From: Bacillus sp. JCM 19058
GTDB taxonomy: Bacteria; Bacillota; Bacilli; Bacillales_H; Bacillaceae_D
NCBI GenBank assembly: GCA_001310555.1
Contig: BAXO01000022.1
Coordinates: 1 to 63,022, forward strand
Length of the DNA: 63,022 nucleotides
Direction: 5' to 3'
Each line of letters begins with the position of its first letter. The stretch's first letter is position 1. Below the pieces are notes generated by a model that saw only the letters and a list, made by a program, of their open reading frames with translations, was not told the origin of the DNA and searched no databases. The position numbers and the translations under genes are program-made. Of this stretch, positions 21,730-32,011 are shown piece after piece.

Positions 21730-22313
21730 GACTAATTCAAGATTTAGAGTAAAAAATAGAAGAGGAAAAAGCTTCTATTCTACTGCATCATTACAGTTAA
21801 ATGCAGCATGTATTTTAAGCAATTTCAAATTAAAAAGCTCAATTTCTCTTTTTTTAATGCTGAGATATTGAGCTTTTTTCGTGTTTTATATATATCAGAT
21901 GTTGGGCGGGGAGAATCTTCACTTACCTAAACATGCCTTCTATCTCTTGATGTCGTCACCATCCTTTTTGCGGGTGGTGCTTCGCTGGTTACTACTCATT
22001 TTTCGTACTAATTTTAGAATAATGACCTGGATTTATCGTACGGTAGAATATAAGTTGTGAAGTAGTGTACAGAAACTATCGCGGCATGGTTGGTGAAAGA
22101 TGTAAGTCATTGACAAATATTTTCTTTCCGATTAGAATTCAACTATTCTTTTGGCTTGTGGAACTTGATTTAAATTGAGATTACTAGAAGAAACATCTTC
22201 TTTCCCTATCTCAACTAATGGATAATTGTTGAAAAGCTGCAAAATGGAGAGATAAAATGGTTACTTTTTAATCATCATGATAAAACAAATTATATAGAAG
22301 AAGGTGTTGATAA
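21730..22313. other. Intergenic region with an AT-rich inverted repeat
   Basis: No gene is supported in about 580 bases. An inverted repeat aaaaagctcaat (21832-21843) with attgagctttttt (21867-21879) forms a terminator-like hairpin ending in a T run. The rest should hold the promoter of the MFS gene. Confidence 0.55.
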
Positions 22314-23651
22314 GTGCCTGATAAAGCACAAGATCCAATTGAGATGTATATAGATTCACCAGTAAAACTAAGAAAATTATTTAGACGAGTGTTATTCGTT
22401 GTAAGTCTATCACAAATCTTTGGAGGGGCTGGTCTAGCAGCAGGAGTTACTGTAGGTGCTCTTTTGGCTCAACAAATGCTTGAAACTGATGCTTATACGG
22501 GTATGCCGGCAGCTTTATTAACTTTAGGATCAGCTGGTGCAGCGTTAATTATAGGAAAACTTTCTCAGCGGTATGGACGCCGTATCGGTTTATCGACAGG
22601 CTTTATTGTGGGGGGACTCGGTGCAATTGGAGTTGTCATTGCTGCTTGATAAATAGTGTTATTCTATTATTTGCTTCTCTTCTCATTTATGGAGCGGGGA
22701 CTGCGGCAAATTTACAAGCACGTTATGCCGGGACTGATTTGGCAAACAAAAAACAACGGGCAACTGCCATTAGTACCACGATGGTTATGACAACATTCGG
22801 CGCTGTTGCAGGTCCAAACCTAGTAGAATGATGGGTGAATTTGCCGTTCTTATTGGCGTTCCGTCACTTGCAGGGCCGTTCATATTATCAGCTACTGCCT
22901 TTATTTTAGCGGGGCTTGTCCTTTTTATTATGTTGCGACCTGACCCATTAGATATTGCCAAGAGGATAGCAGCTTATAAAGATGAAGAGTATGGAAACAA
23001 AATAGGTACTGGCGATAAAACAAAAAAATAACAGAGGTCTTATGGTTGGGGCAACGGTTATGGTCCTTACTCAGATTGTAATGGTTGCAATTATGACTAT
23101 GACACCCGTACATATGCAAAATCATGGTCATGGTCTATCTGAAGTTGGGATTGTTATTAGCTTTCATATAGGTGCAATGTACCTTCCTCACTTATCACAG
23201 GCGTGCTAGTAGATAAAGTGGGCCGAACAGCATGAGTATAGCCTCAGGAATTACACTATTATTCGCTGGTTTATTAGCGGCATTCGCACCAAATGATTCA
23301 ATGATTCTATTAGTAATTGCTCTTACTTTACTCGGATTGGGATGGAACTTTGGTTTAATTAGTGGTACTGCTCAAATAGTTGATTCTACACAACCATCAA
23401 CACGTGCGAAAACTCAAGGAACACTGGATGTTTTTGTGGCATTAGCAGGAGCTTCTGGAGGTGCTCTTTCGGGAATGGTAGTTGCTAATACAAGTTATGC
23501 TACATTATCTTTGAGTGGAGGACTTTTATCTTTAATTCTCATACCTGTTGTCATTTGGTCCCGTAGCGTCGAGGACAATAGAATTTTTATGCCAGTAAGC
23601 CGACCAACATTGAGTAAACCGTTAGGCTATTCGTTAGCCTTGTTTTTCTAA
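22314..23651 (+). CDS. MFS family transporter (several frameshifts)
   Basis: Pieces of a 12-helix major facilitator transporter lie in different frames: 22314-22649, 22646-22831, 22828-23031, about 23023-23235 and 23232-23651. The first holds the loop 2-3 signature GKLSQRYGRRIGLSTGF. The fourth, read in a shifted frame, includes VLTQIVMVAIMTMTPVHMQN and TGVLVDKVGR, which continues directly into the last piece. About 445 residues in total, full length for the family. At least four frame changes occur, and several are outside long homopolymers, so this gene may be truly degraded. GTG start follows agaagaaggtg. Substrate unknown; HMQNHGHG resembles drug or metal efflux MFS proteins of Gram-positives. 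Confidence 0.7.
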
Positions 23652-23870
23652 CGCTACTTTCAGGCTGCTTCACGAATGAAGAGACGTTCAATGCAAGGAG
23701 GTTGTGTTGACGATAATAGAGTCAATAATTGGTTATTTTTGTTTCCCGATAATCTAGTAAAAAGCGTTATTAATAAAAAACCCCTCTTCATAATAGTGGA
23801 AAACATTTATGCTAAACTTTGAGCTAAGGTCGTTTTTTTTCATAAAGGGGATAAGAGGGGGGGATTTTTT

Positions 23871-24850
23871 TTGTTCATTTCAGATTCGATCTATGGCAAC
23901 TATAACATCGAAAAGGTGCTTGAGGAATTGATAAAATGCCAGCCAGTCCAACGCTTGAAGAAAATATATCAAGGCGGGGCGAGCTACTACGTAAACAAAG
24001 CATGGAATGTGACTCGATTTGAACATTCTGTTGGTGTAATGTTGCTCATAAAGAAACTGGGCGGTTCGATTGAAGAACAAATTGCCGGTCTTCTCCATGA
24101 TGCTTCACACACAGCTTTCTCACACGTCATTGACGTTGTCTTTGACAATCAAGCAGAGGATTATCACGAAACAATCTATCAGCAAGTTATTGAGGAGTCA
24201 GACATTCCAGAGATTCTTGAGAAGCACGGATTCGACTATCAACGGATTCTGTTCGATCATACGAAGTGGACACTGCTTGAGCAGCCGGCGCCAGAGCTAT
24301 GTGCAGATCGTGTTGACTATACATTACGGGATATGTATCATTATCGACAACTTTCCTTGAGCGAAGTTCAATATTTTTTTGAATCAGGTCGTTGTCAAAG
24401 AAGGGAAAATGTGTGTGCAAACGTTGGAAGCGGCCGAATGGTTTGTCCAAACTTATTACCTGGAGGTCATCGGCTTTTTTTCTGGAACCTTTGAATGTAT
24501 ACGGTTATGACAGACTGGCCAATGCTTTAAAATTTGCATTAAATAAAAACGTCATCGGGCGCAACGATCTACTGAAAACGGATGAAGAGGTTATGGCGAT
24601 TCTCCGGTCTTCTGAAGATGAAGAAATTAAAGGATTGATCAGGCAGCTTCATCGACATGTGGAAGTGGAGGAGGATCAACATCACTACGATATTCATCGC
24701 AAAAGCAAAGTCCGATTGATCGACCCCTCCGTTGTAAACGGAACTGAGTTAACTAAAGCCTCAGCTTTATCGGCAACAGTGAAACAAATGAACGAGCAAG
24801 CTTATGCTCAAGCCATGCAAGGGATGCACGTAAAAATAATATCAAACTAA
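23871..24850 (+). CDS. HD-domain phosphohydrolase (frameshift)
   Basis: About 325 residues with an N-terminal HD domain: VTRFEHSVGVMLL (first His), GLLHDASHTAFSH (HD pair and following His) and CADRVDYTLRDM (last Asp). Such proteins hydrolyse nucleotide phosphates or related esters, as in the YwfO/dGTPase-like group. Frame changes are needed near 24370-24395 and in the T7 run at about 24474-24480. TTG start follows gataagagggggg. A terminator hairpin follows the stop. The physiological substrate cannot be told. Confidence 0.82.
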
Positions 24851-24875
24851 TAAGGAAAAGCATCGGTGAGTACTT

Positions 24876-26045
24876 TTAATTTCGGCCGCTTCCGGTAAAA
24901 GCTTGGCCGTTTTTTATAATGACATCTTGATAACTATCGAGCAGCTGAGCAAAAATTTGTTCCCACGACTGAGTGAGGCTGTACTTTCTTGCACTTAAGG
25001 CGAGCCGTTGTCTCAGCAATGGATCGTCGAAAAGCGTTGTGACGGCTTCGGCAAATGCCCTCCTATCACCGGGCTCACATAGCAAGCCAGTTTTGTTGTG
25101 CTCCACAAGGTTCTTGACCCCGCCTGCTGAAGCACCGATCACTGGAGTTCCAGAAGCCATTGACTCAAGAACAACATTGCCGAACGTCTCAGTCGGTGAA
25201 GGAAAAAAGAATGCATCAGCTGCAGCGTATAGCTCACGCAATTCGTTGCCATTCTTGAAGCCTAAGAAAGTGATGGAAGGATCACTCGCGTAGGATTGTT
25301 GTAGCTCGCTATATAATGGCCCATCACCGACGAATAGCAGGTGGGTGCTGCCTTTCACCCTGTCCGGCAAAAGGTTGAAAGCCTGAAGTAAAGTGTCGAT
25401 CCCTTTTTCTGGTGCTAGCCTGCCAACATAAAGTAAAATAAATTTATCGGGATTAATTTGATAACGGGATAAAATAGGACTCCTATCTTCTCTTGGGCGG
25501 AAGGCATTGGTATCAATTCCGCGTCCCCAAATTTCTAGGTTACTGTATCCGTGTTGCAGCAAGTGCTCGAGTGTAGATTGTGAAGGGACATAAGTCTTAT
25601 CACAGGTTTGATGGAACCATAGCATATAGTTATGCAGCAACGGCTGAACCCATGTCAGTTTATAGTGTGGTAAATATTGATCGAAGTTCGTATGGTAAGA
25701 GGCGACGAGCGGAATCTGATGCTTTCGTGCGAAGTGATGTCCAAACAGACCAAGATTGAACGGTGTGGCTACATGAATCAGAGTCGGAGCAAAATCGATT
25801 AACTTTTGGCTCATATAAAGCGGACGCGGTACAGCTAGATTGCATTCAGGGTAAAGGAAAAATGGAATACTGCGAAAGCGTTCGACCACTTGCTCGCACA
25901 AGGCTTTGTCTTTTCCTTTTGCATCCGGTGCGAACACTTTACAGTTAACACCCCGAGCCTCTAAGTATCGCACCCAACGTCCTAAAGTATTTGCAACGCC
26001 ATTCACTTCAGGGATAAAGGTATCCGTGAAAATAGCAATATTCAC
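24876..26045 (-). CDS. Glycosyltransferase family 4 protein
   Basis: An intact 390-residue GT-B glycosyltransferase. The N-terminal domain starts NIAIFTDTFIPEVNGVANTL, with LVASYHTNFDQY. The C-terminal nucleotide-sugar domain has LLYVGRLAPEKGIDTLLQAF, LLFVGDGPL and the acceptor/donor motif PSPTETFGNVVLESMASGTP (E-x7-E). GTG at 26045 is chosen because gataggaggaagc lies just upstream; the open frame extends further without a ribosome binding site. It resembles mannosyl- and glucosyltransferases that build glycolipids. It is convergent with the HD gene and divergent from the small membrane protein gene. Confidence 0.9.
   Translation of the reverse strand: MNIAIFTDTFIPEVNGVANTLGRWVRYLEARGVNCKVFAPDAKGKDKALCEQVVERFRSIPFFLYPECNLAVPRPLYMSQKLIDFAPTLIHVATPFNLGLFGHHFARKHQIPLVASYHTNFDQYLPHYKLTWVQPLLHNYMLWFHQTCDKTYVPSQSTLEHLLQHGYSNLEIWGRGIDTNAFRPREDRSPILSRYQINPDKFILLYVGRLAPEKGIDTLLQAFNLLPDRVKGSTHLLFVGDGPLYSELQQSYASDPSITFLGFKNGNELRELYAAADAFFFPSPTETFGNVVLESMASGTPVIGASAGGVKNLVEHNKTGLLCEPGDRRAFAEAVTTLFDDPLLRQRLALSARKYSLTQSWEQIFAQLLDSYQDVIIKNGQAFTGSGRN
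24883..24915 (+). terminator. Rho-independent terminator
   Basis: Stem cggcc/ggccg followed by tttttt. It ends the HD-protein transcript and overlaps the 3' end of the convergent glycosyltransferase gene. Confidence 0.7.
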
Positions 26046-26388
26046 GTTCGGCTTCCTCCTATCATTGAAAAAAAATATGTCACTCACTAAGACGCCAGCT
26101 TTTAAAAGCAGAGACAGGTTATGAACCGACAGCCCTATCATCATGTGACAGAAAGAACGAGACCTTTTTTGTTTATACAGATCCCCTTTCTTATCTGCTA
26201 AATGGGAGGGTTTGTATAATAGGCCTCCCAATAATAATCTACTCTAGAACTCTGCGAATTGTTACTGATTTACAAAGGTTTAATAATATCCTAAAAAAAA
26301 GTTAAAGAGAGCCTACCACTATTAATGGAGGGTTAAGAAGAAGAGGCGGGGTAGGTAAGAATTAATGAGATAAGGAGACATTTTGAAA

Positions 26389-26739
26389 ATGAAAAAAAGC
26401 TATGTATCTGTTAACTACACTAGTCTTTTTGATGGGTGTTGCACACATCGCCTTAACACCAGCTACCTTTGAGGCCTATTCACTCGATGCACTTTGGTTT
26501 GTCGGGTCCGGCCTAGCCTAGTCCTACTATCATTTCTCAATCTAATTATATTGCTATCTGAGAAAAGAAGATTATTTTTAATTTTAGGACTGGTTGGCAA
26601 TCTGCTAGGCATTGGTTTAATTGCTTCCATCTTAGCGATCGTCAATCAGCCGCATATTATTTTCTTGTTTATGTTGTTAGTCATTCAAACGGTTTTGCTG
26701 CTACTCAACTATTTGAAGGGTAGGAAAGGCCTTCTTTGA
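26389..26739 (+). CDS. Small integral membrane protein (frameshifts)
   Basis: With frame changes at the A7 run after the ATG (26392-26398) and at about 26515-26522, the reading is MKKAMYLLTTLVFLMGVAHI then ALTPATFEAYSLDALWFVGS, followed by three more hydrophobic helices ending LLLNYLKGRKGLL. About 117 residues with four predicted membrane segments. aaggagac lies ten bases before the ATG. I do not recognise a family with a known function; similar short four-helix proteins occur widely in bacilli. It ends just before leader 3, but the link is probably only positional. Confidence 0.65.
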
Positions 26740-26805
26740 AATGAATAGTGCCAAAGGTATAGAGCTGATACTGTGGGTCAAGCTTTATTTTTAAAAATAA
26801 ATTTC

Positions 26806-26981
26806 ATTTTCCCAACCTCCAATCCAATAGAAAACGCTATAAAGCTTGTCGACATTGAGATTAAGCGTTTTTAATAGTGATTTTCAATTTTTTCGTTACC
26901 GGTTGGGGAAATAAGGACGAAAAGCTTGCGGCTACAGGATTTTTAGATTAAAGTAAAAATAGAAACCTTAATTTGACTGGG
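26806..26981 (+). promoter_or_regulatory. CRISPR leader of array 3
   Basis: About 176 bases homologous to leader 2 over their whole length (start block ttttcccaacctcc, end block taatttgactgg). The central stem is aaaacgct with agcgtttt (26831-26871), differing from leader 2 by a paired change. Its presence far from the cas operon suggests that this array can still acquire spacers. Confidence 0.85.
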
Positions 26982-27726
26982 GTTGAACCAGAACATAGGA
27001 TGTATTTAAATAGAAAATGACGTACTTCCCATCGCTAGACACGCAGTTGAACCAGAACATAGGATGTATTTAAATAGGTTCGTCAGGCGGTTGTATCGTT
27101 GGATTTCTATGTTGAACCAGAACATAGGATGTATTTAAATAGATTAACGCGAACTTTTACTAGATTCCCCTAAATCGTTGAACCAGAACATAGGATGTAT
27201 TTAAATTTAATAGGTAAGGGCGAAAAAAGTTTCGAAAAAGGTTGAACCAGAACATAGGATGTATTTAAATAACTCTTCATCTTCCCCATCGCTAACACGT
27301 TTTACGGTTGAACCAGAACATAGGATGTATTTAAATTAGTACACCCCACAAAGCCGCGACTACTTAGCCGCAGGTTGAACCAGAACATAGGATGTATTTA
27401 AATTATTTAATGGCACCCGTGATGGTTCGTTTATCATCAGTTGAACCAGAACATAGGATGTATTTAAATTAGTTTGTGATTCGGACAACTCTTGGCGTGA
27501 ACGTGTTGAACCAGAACATAGGATGTATTTAAATCAAGAAAAACTGAATCGCGCGACCAAAGACAAATGTTGAACCAGAACATAGGATGTATTTAAATCT
27601 ATAATAAAGAACGGATATGCACGTACATTAAGGTTGAACCAGAACATAGGATGTATTTAAATTTATAAGTCTACTTTCCACGGGTGCTCTCCTTCAGTTA
27701 AACCAGAACAAAGAATGTATTTTAAT
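26982..27726 (+). CRISPR. CRISPR array 3, 12 repeats and 11 spacers
   Basis: Repeats identical to those of array 2 start at 26982, 27046, 27111, 27177, 27241, 27307, 27374, 27440, 27505, 27569, 27633 and 27697. The last (27697-27726) is degenerate at several positions, marking the leader-distal end. Spacers are 34-37 bp. Spacers 1 (27012-27045) and 5 (27271-27306) share a nearly identical core of about 19 bases. No spacer is shared with array 2. Confidence 0.98.
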
Positions 27727-27761
27727 TTGAAGCTTTAACTTACATTAACTAAATAGATAAA

Positions 27762-27804
27762 AACCCCAATTTCTCGTTTGTATCTCTAAGGAATTGGGGT
27801 TTTT
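27762..27804 (+). terminator. Terminator downstream of array 3
   Basis: Inverted repeat aaaaccccaatt/aattggggtttt followed by T residues. It may end the array transcript. Confidence 0.75.
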
Positions 27805-28007
27805 AATATTCAACACATGAGAAATACATCAATCACCACGGTGTTAAAGAATCGTTTAATCATAAAGTCCTGTATTCTTGACAATAACGTTTTTGTGCCG
27901 TGCTCATCTCAACACAAATATTTTGAAAAAACAGGAGTGGGTTTCGTTCGCATCCTTTTGCGTTTGTTTTTTTGAGATGATCCGGTGACCCGATAGCAGT
28001 GTTTCAG

Positions 28008-28422
28008 TTAATTGTCCTTATCAAAATTTACAGCTCCAAGATTTAGCTGCCATGATACTCCGTATTTATCGTTAACCCAAGCAAACTTTTACTAAAGCCA
28101 TAGTCAGATAACGGCATGAGAACGGCGCCGCCCTGGGATAGTCTTTCAAAGGTCCGAGCAATCTCTTCCTCTGATGAACATGTTACAAATAGTGACACTG
28201 CTGGAGTAAATGTCCATTCATGCCCACTACTGTCTATACACATAAACTCTTGTCCGTTTATTGAAAATGTAGCGTGTTTCACGGTTCCTGCTTCCCCATA
28301 TTCAATACTAGTGATTTCTGACTCGTCAAACAACGAGGTGTACAAGTGCATGGCTTCTTCAGCGTTTCCATCAAAAGTTAAAAACGTAGTAATTTTTTTG
28401 ATTTGGATTTCCCATTAGACAT
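28008..28422 (-). CDS. VOC family protein, PhnB-like (frameshifts)
   Basis: A glyoxalase/bleomycin-resistance superfamily protein of the PhnB type, about 138 residues. The repaired reading starts MSNGKSKSKKITTFLTFDGN and continues AEEAMHLYTSLF, then SLFVTCSSEEEIARTFERLS, and ends FAWVNDKYGVSWQLNLGAVN. Frame changes are needed at the A7 run 28391-28397 and near 28086-28095. The second is clear because the family-typical ending WVNDKYGVSWQLNL appears only in the shifted frame. Function unknown; such proteins are often metal-dependent or ligand-binding. It lies alone, divergent from the iron-uptake genes. Confidence 0.75.
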
Positions 28423-28728
28423 CTACTCCTTTATAAATCATGTTGTGCACGAGATAAATTTTTTATTCGATCATGTCGTTTAGTCTATAGATGCCGAAAA
28501 TGATTGTCAACCACTTGGTTTAATAAAATTCGTGTTCAGTCAGCTTTACTCCAAAATATACTTTTAATGAATTCATCTCTTTAATCCTCTTTTTATAATA
28601 TTTATCTGTTTTTTTATACCACATGCGATTCAAAAAGTTCGTTTTTTATCAGCTATTTCCCATCAGTTTTTAGTCTTACCCAACATTTAAGGATAGACAT
28701 TTAAAAGTAATTGTTTTATGATATCCGT
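28423..28728. other. Divergent intergenic region
   Basis: About 300 bases between the VOC gene and the siderophore transport genes with no gene. It leads into the Fur box listed next. Confidence 0.45.
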
Positions 28729-28729
28729 A

Positions 28730-28744
28730 TGATAATGATTATCA
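28730..28744 (+). promoter_or_regulatory. Fur box upstream of the siderophore ATPase gene
   Basis: TGATAATGATTATCA is a perfect 7-1-7 inverted repeat and an exact match to the Fur consensus. It lies about 50 bases before the ATPase gene, so the uptake genes are very likely repressed by Fur with iron. Confidence 0.92.
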
Positions 28745-28782
28745 TTTCCAAATAAATAACTTAGATCTGATTGAAGGATGTT

Positions 28783-29588
28783 GTGAAATTGTCAGTTCTT
28801 TCTGTTGAAGAGGTTGCAGTGGGCTATCCGAATGCACTGATTATTGATGGTCTTAGCGTGACGATTCCTGAGAAGGAAATCACGACGATCATTGGTCCGA
28901 ATGGCTGTGGCAAGTCGACTTTGTTAAAAGCTGTTTCAAGAATTCTAAAAACTCGAAGTGGAGCGGTTTATTTAGACGGGCGTGCCATTTCGCAACTGCA
29001 AACGAAAGAAGTCGCAAAAAAAATGGCGATTTTACCACAAACTGCCGAGCGCCGCCAGGGCTAACCGTGTATGAGCTCGTTTCATACGGACGTTTTCCTC
29101 ATCAACGTGGGCTAGGCACTTTAAAAAAAGGAGGACATAGACTCGATTCAATGGGCAATTGAAGTGACTGGTTTAAGCGAGTTCAAGGATCGCTCAGTCG
29201 AAGCGTTATCTGGTGGTCAAAGGCAGCGGGTATGGATTGCGATGGCACTCGCCCAAGATACGGAAATTCTCATTTTGGATGAACCGACCACTTATTTAGA
29301 TTTAGCCCATCAATTAGATGTTCTCTTGCTTTTAAAAAAAAGTTAAATGAGGAAGAAGGGCGGACGATTGTGATGGTGCTGCACGATTTAAATCATGCCT
29401 CACGGTTTTCCCATCATATTATTGCAATGAAAAACGGAGAATTGATGAAGGAGGGGACACCGGAAGAGGTAATTACGTGTCATACGCTGCTAGAAGTCTT
29501 TGATATCAATGCAACGTTAGCAGCTTGTCCGTTTAGTCATAATCCAATCTGTCTGTCTTACCATTTAAACAAAGAGTTCACTGGGTAA
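28783..29588 (+). CDS. Iron-siderophore ABC transporter ATP-binding protein (frameshifts)
   Basis: A FecE/FhuC-type ATPase of about 268 residues. Walker A is GPNGCGKST (about residue 44), the signature [18 protein letters not shown], Walker [16 protein letters not shown] and the H-loop VLHDLNHA. Frame changes are needed near 29058-29064, 29125-29131 (A7) and 29334-29341 (A8). The start is GTG 28783 or TTG 28789 after aagga; which is used is uncertain. A Fur box lies just upstream and two permease genes follow. It is the only such ATPase in the window and may also serve the double permease at 38377. Confidence 0.88.
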
Positions 29589-29679
29589 TGAAAGCAGGAG
29601 CGTCTCATAGTTTAGGAGGAGATGACAAACTGAGCGTCTCTGATTTTTTTGCAGCAGAATGAATGAAGGAGAAACTGTC

Positions 29680-30736
29680 ATGTCGGCGTCAGTAAAAAAA
29701 GCTGTCAATCAAAAAGAATTATTTAACGTGAAAAAGCGTTCGCGTCCACTAGTAGCAACTTTGATCTTATTCGGAGGTACGCTCGTGCTAATATTAGCGA
29801 TCGGCCTCTCTATTTCATTTGGAGCAGCAGATATTGATTTGCGTACGGTGTGGGGAGCGGTATTTGCCTTTAATCCAGACTTAACCCCACACCAAATTAT
29901 TCAAGAAATACGATTACCGCGCGTGTTAGGAGCAGCGATGGTGGGTGCCTGCTTTGCTGTGGCAGGAGCGATAATGCAAGGGATGACTCGAAATCCGCTC
30001 GCTGATTCTGGCTTGTTAGGATTAAATGCTGGGGCCGTCTTTATGTTAGCGGTATGCTTCGCCTTTTTTTCCTGGCTTGCCGTATATGTACATAATCCTG
30101 TATTCATTCTTAGGTGCTGCACTTGGTGCGGGGCTAGTTTATGGAATTGGCTCGCTCGCTAAAGGCGGGCTGACTCCGATGCGGCTTGTGCTAGCTGGTG
30201 CCGCTGTTAGTGCCTTACTGACGGCATTGAGTGAAGGTGTCGCTATTCACTTTCGAATCGGTCAAGACTTAGCCTTTTGGTACGCAGGTGGCGTATCTGG
30301 AACGACTTGGATAAACCTTGCGATAATGTCGCCGTGGGTAATTATTGCACTGATTGGCGCCTTTATCCTCTCTAGGTCGATTACTTTGTTAAGTTTAGGC
30401 GATGAAGTGGCGCTAGGACTTGGTCAACGAACAGGGCGAATTAAGTTTTTTGGTGCATTGATTGTGCTCGTTTTAGCAGGAGCTGCTGTTTCTGTCGTGG
30501 GTGCTGTTGGCTTTGTCGGTTTAATCATTCCTCACCTTACCCGTTTTTTAGTCGGTCACGATTATCGCTGGATTATCCCTTGCTCGATTATACTCGGGAG
30601 TCTAATAATGGTTGTCGCCGACCTTGCTGCTAGAATGGTTAACCCTCCGCATGAAACGCCAATCGGTGCGCTCATTGCATTAATCGGGGTTCCGTTCTTC
30701 CTTTATCTTGCGCGAAAAGGAGGAAGGGAGCTGTGA
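29680..30736 (+). CDS. Iron-siderophore ABC transporter permease, FecCD family (frameshift)
   Basis: About 352 residues with some nine or ten membrane helices. Family segments are IRLPRVLGAAMVGACFAVAG, MQGMTRNPLADSGLLGLNAG, GDEVALGLGQR (the loop that contacts the ATPase), VGAVGFVGLIIPHLTRFLVG and the C-terminal ETPIGALIALIGVPFFLYL. A frame change is needed at 30063-30069 (T7). ATG 29680 follows aaggagaaactgtc. The stop overlaps the start of the second permease gene, giving a heterodimeric permease pair. Confidence 0.9.
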
Positions 30737-31771
30737 AGAGACAGTCGCATTTGACAAAAAAATCAGCAAAAAAACCAATACTCAGAATCGCTTAACCCTT
30801 ATCGTTTTAGGCATTTTAATCATCATCGTTTTTATCATAAGCATGAATACAGCTACGTTAGCCTCACTCCGACGGAAGTCGTTCAAACATTTTTCGGGTT
30901 AGGATCGGATGAACAAAAGCTAATATTATTCGAATTTCGCTTGCCGCGAATTGTCATCGCTATTTTAGTAGGAATGGCTTTAGCTGTATCAGGTTGCATT
31001 TTGCAAGGTATATCGCGCAATGCACTCGCTGATCCTGGGATTTTGGGAATTAATGCCGGGGCCGGGCTTGCCGTTATGCTGTTTATTTCCTTTTACCCGA
31101 CAACGACGGCAGCACCCGTGTTTTTACTGCCGTTCTTGGCATTCTTCGGAGCGGTAGTAACAGCTGTAATCATTTATGCTCTTGCCTATAAGCGGGGTGA
31201 CGGCATTTCACCAATGAGCCTGCTTTTAACTGGTGTGGCGATTGCAGCTGGGATTAGTGCCGTGATGATCGTGTTAACCCTCCGCTTAAGCCCGGAAAAT
31301 TATCAATTTGTCGCTACTTGGCTGGCGGGGAGCATCTGGGGGTCAAATTGGAAATTTGTTATCGCCTTACTGCCATGGGTGATGATATTATTGCCGTTCG
31401 TATTTTCAAAAGCTCGCGTCTTAAATGTGCTAAATTTAGGCGAGTTAACAGCGACCGGTTTAGGGGCTTCGATTGAAAAAGAGCGCCGTTTACTGCTTGT
31501 GGCAGCTGTCGGGTTGGCAGGGGCGAGTGTATCCGTGAGCGGAGGGATCGGCTTCGTCGGTTTAATCGGCCCCCATTTAGCACGGCAGCTGGTCGGCTCA
31601 AGGCATCAAGTTTTATTACCAGCTTCCGCTCTAGCCGGTGGTCTTCTCGTGATTATTGCAGATACGATCGGACGGTGGGTTCTTCAGCCTTCAGAAATTC
31701 CGACGGGAATCGTCGTCGCTATTATTGGTGCTCCCTACTTTCTTTATCTGCTTTCGCGCTCGAAAGCGTAA
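30733..31771 (+). CDS. Iron-siderophore ABC transporter permease, FecCD family (frameshifts)
   Basis: The partner permease, about 346 residues. Clear family segments are FRLPRIVIAILVGMALAVSG, LQGISRNALADPGILGINAG, LGELTATGLGASIEK, GIGFVGLIGPHLARQLVG and EIPTGIVVAIIGAPYFLYLL. The N-terminal 60 residues need two frame changes, near 30760-30777 (A runs) and about 30850-30857. The repaired reading passes through NRLTLIVLGILIIIVFIISM to TPTEVVQTFFGLGSDEQKL. GTG 30733 overlaps the previous stop. Confidence 0.88.
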
Positions 31772-32011
31772 TGGAAGGATAAGCGGTCTCTATTATCGTA
31801 TTAAGCTCTTGGATTAGACAAGTGGGACGGTTCATTTTCCTTTTTGAAAATTAGCTATTATTGGAGGTGTAGGCTAAGAGCCAATGAACTCGATCGTTTT
31901 TAGCTGCGAAGGTTGGTAGCAGTGCTGCTGTCAAAAAATTGATCTACTTATTAGGAAATCAATAACGATCATCACATGAAGTGATCGTACTTTATTAATG
32001 GAGGCAGAATA

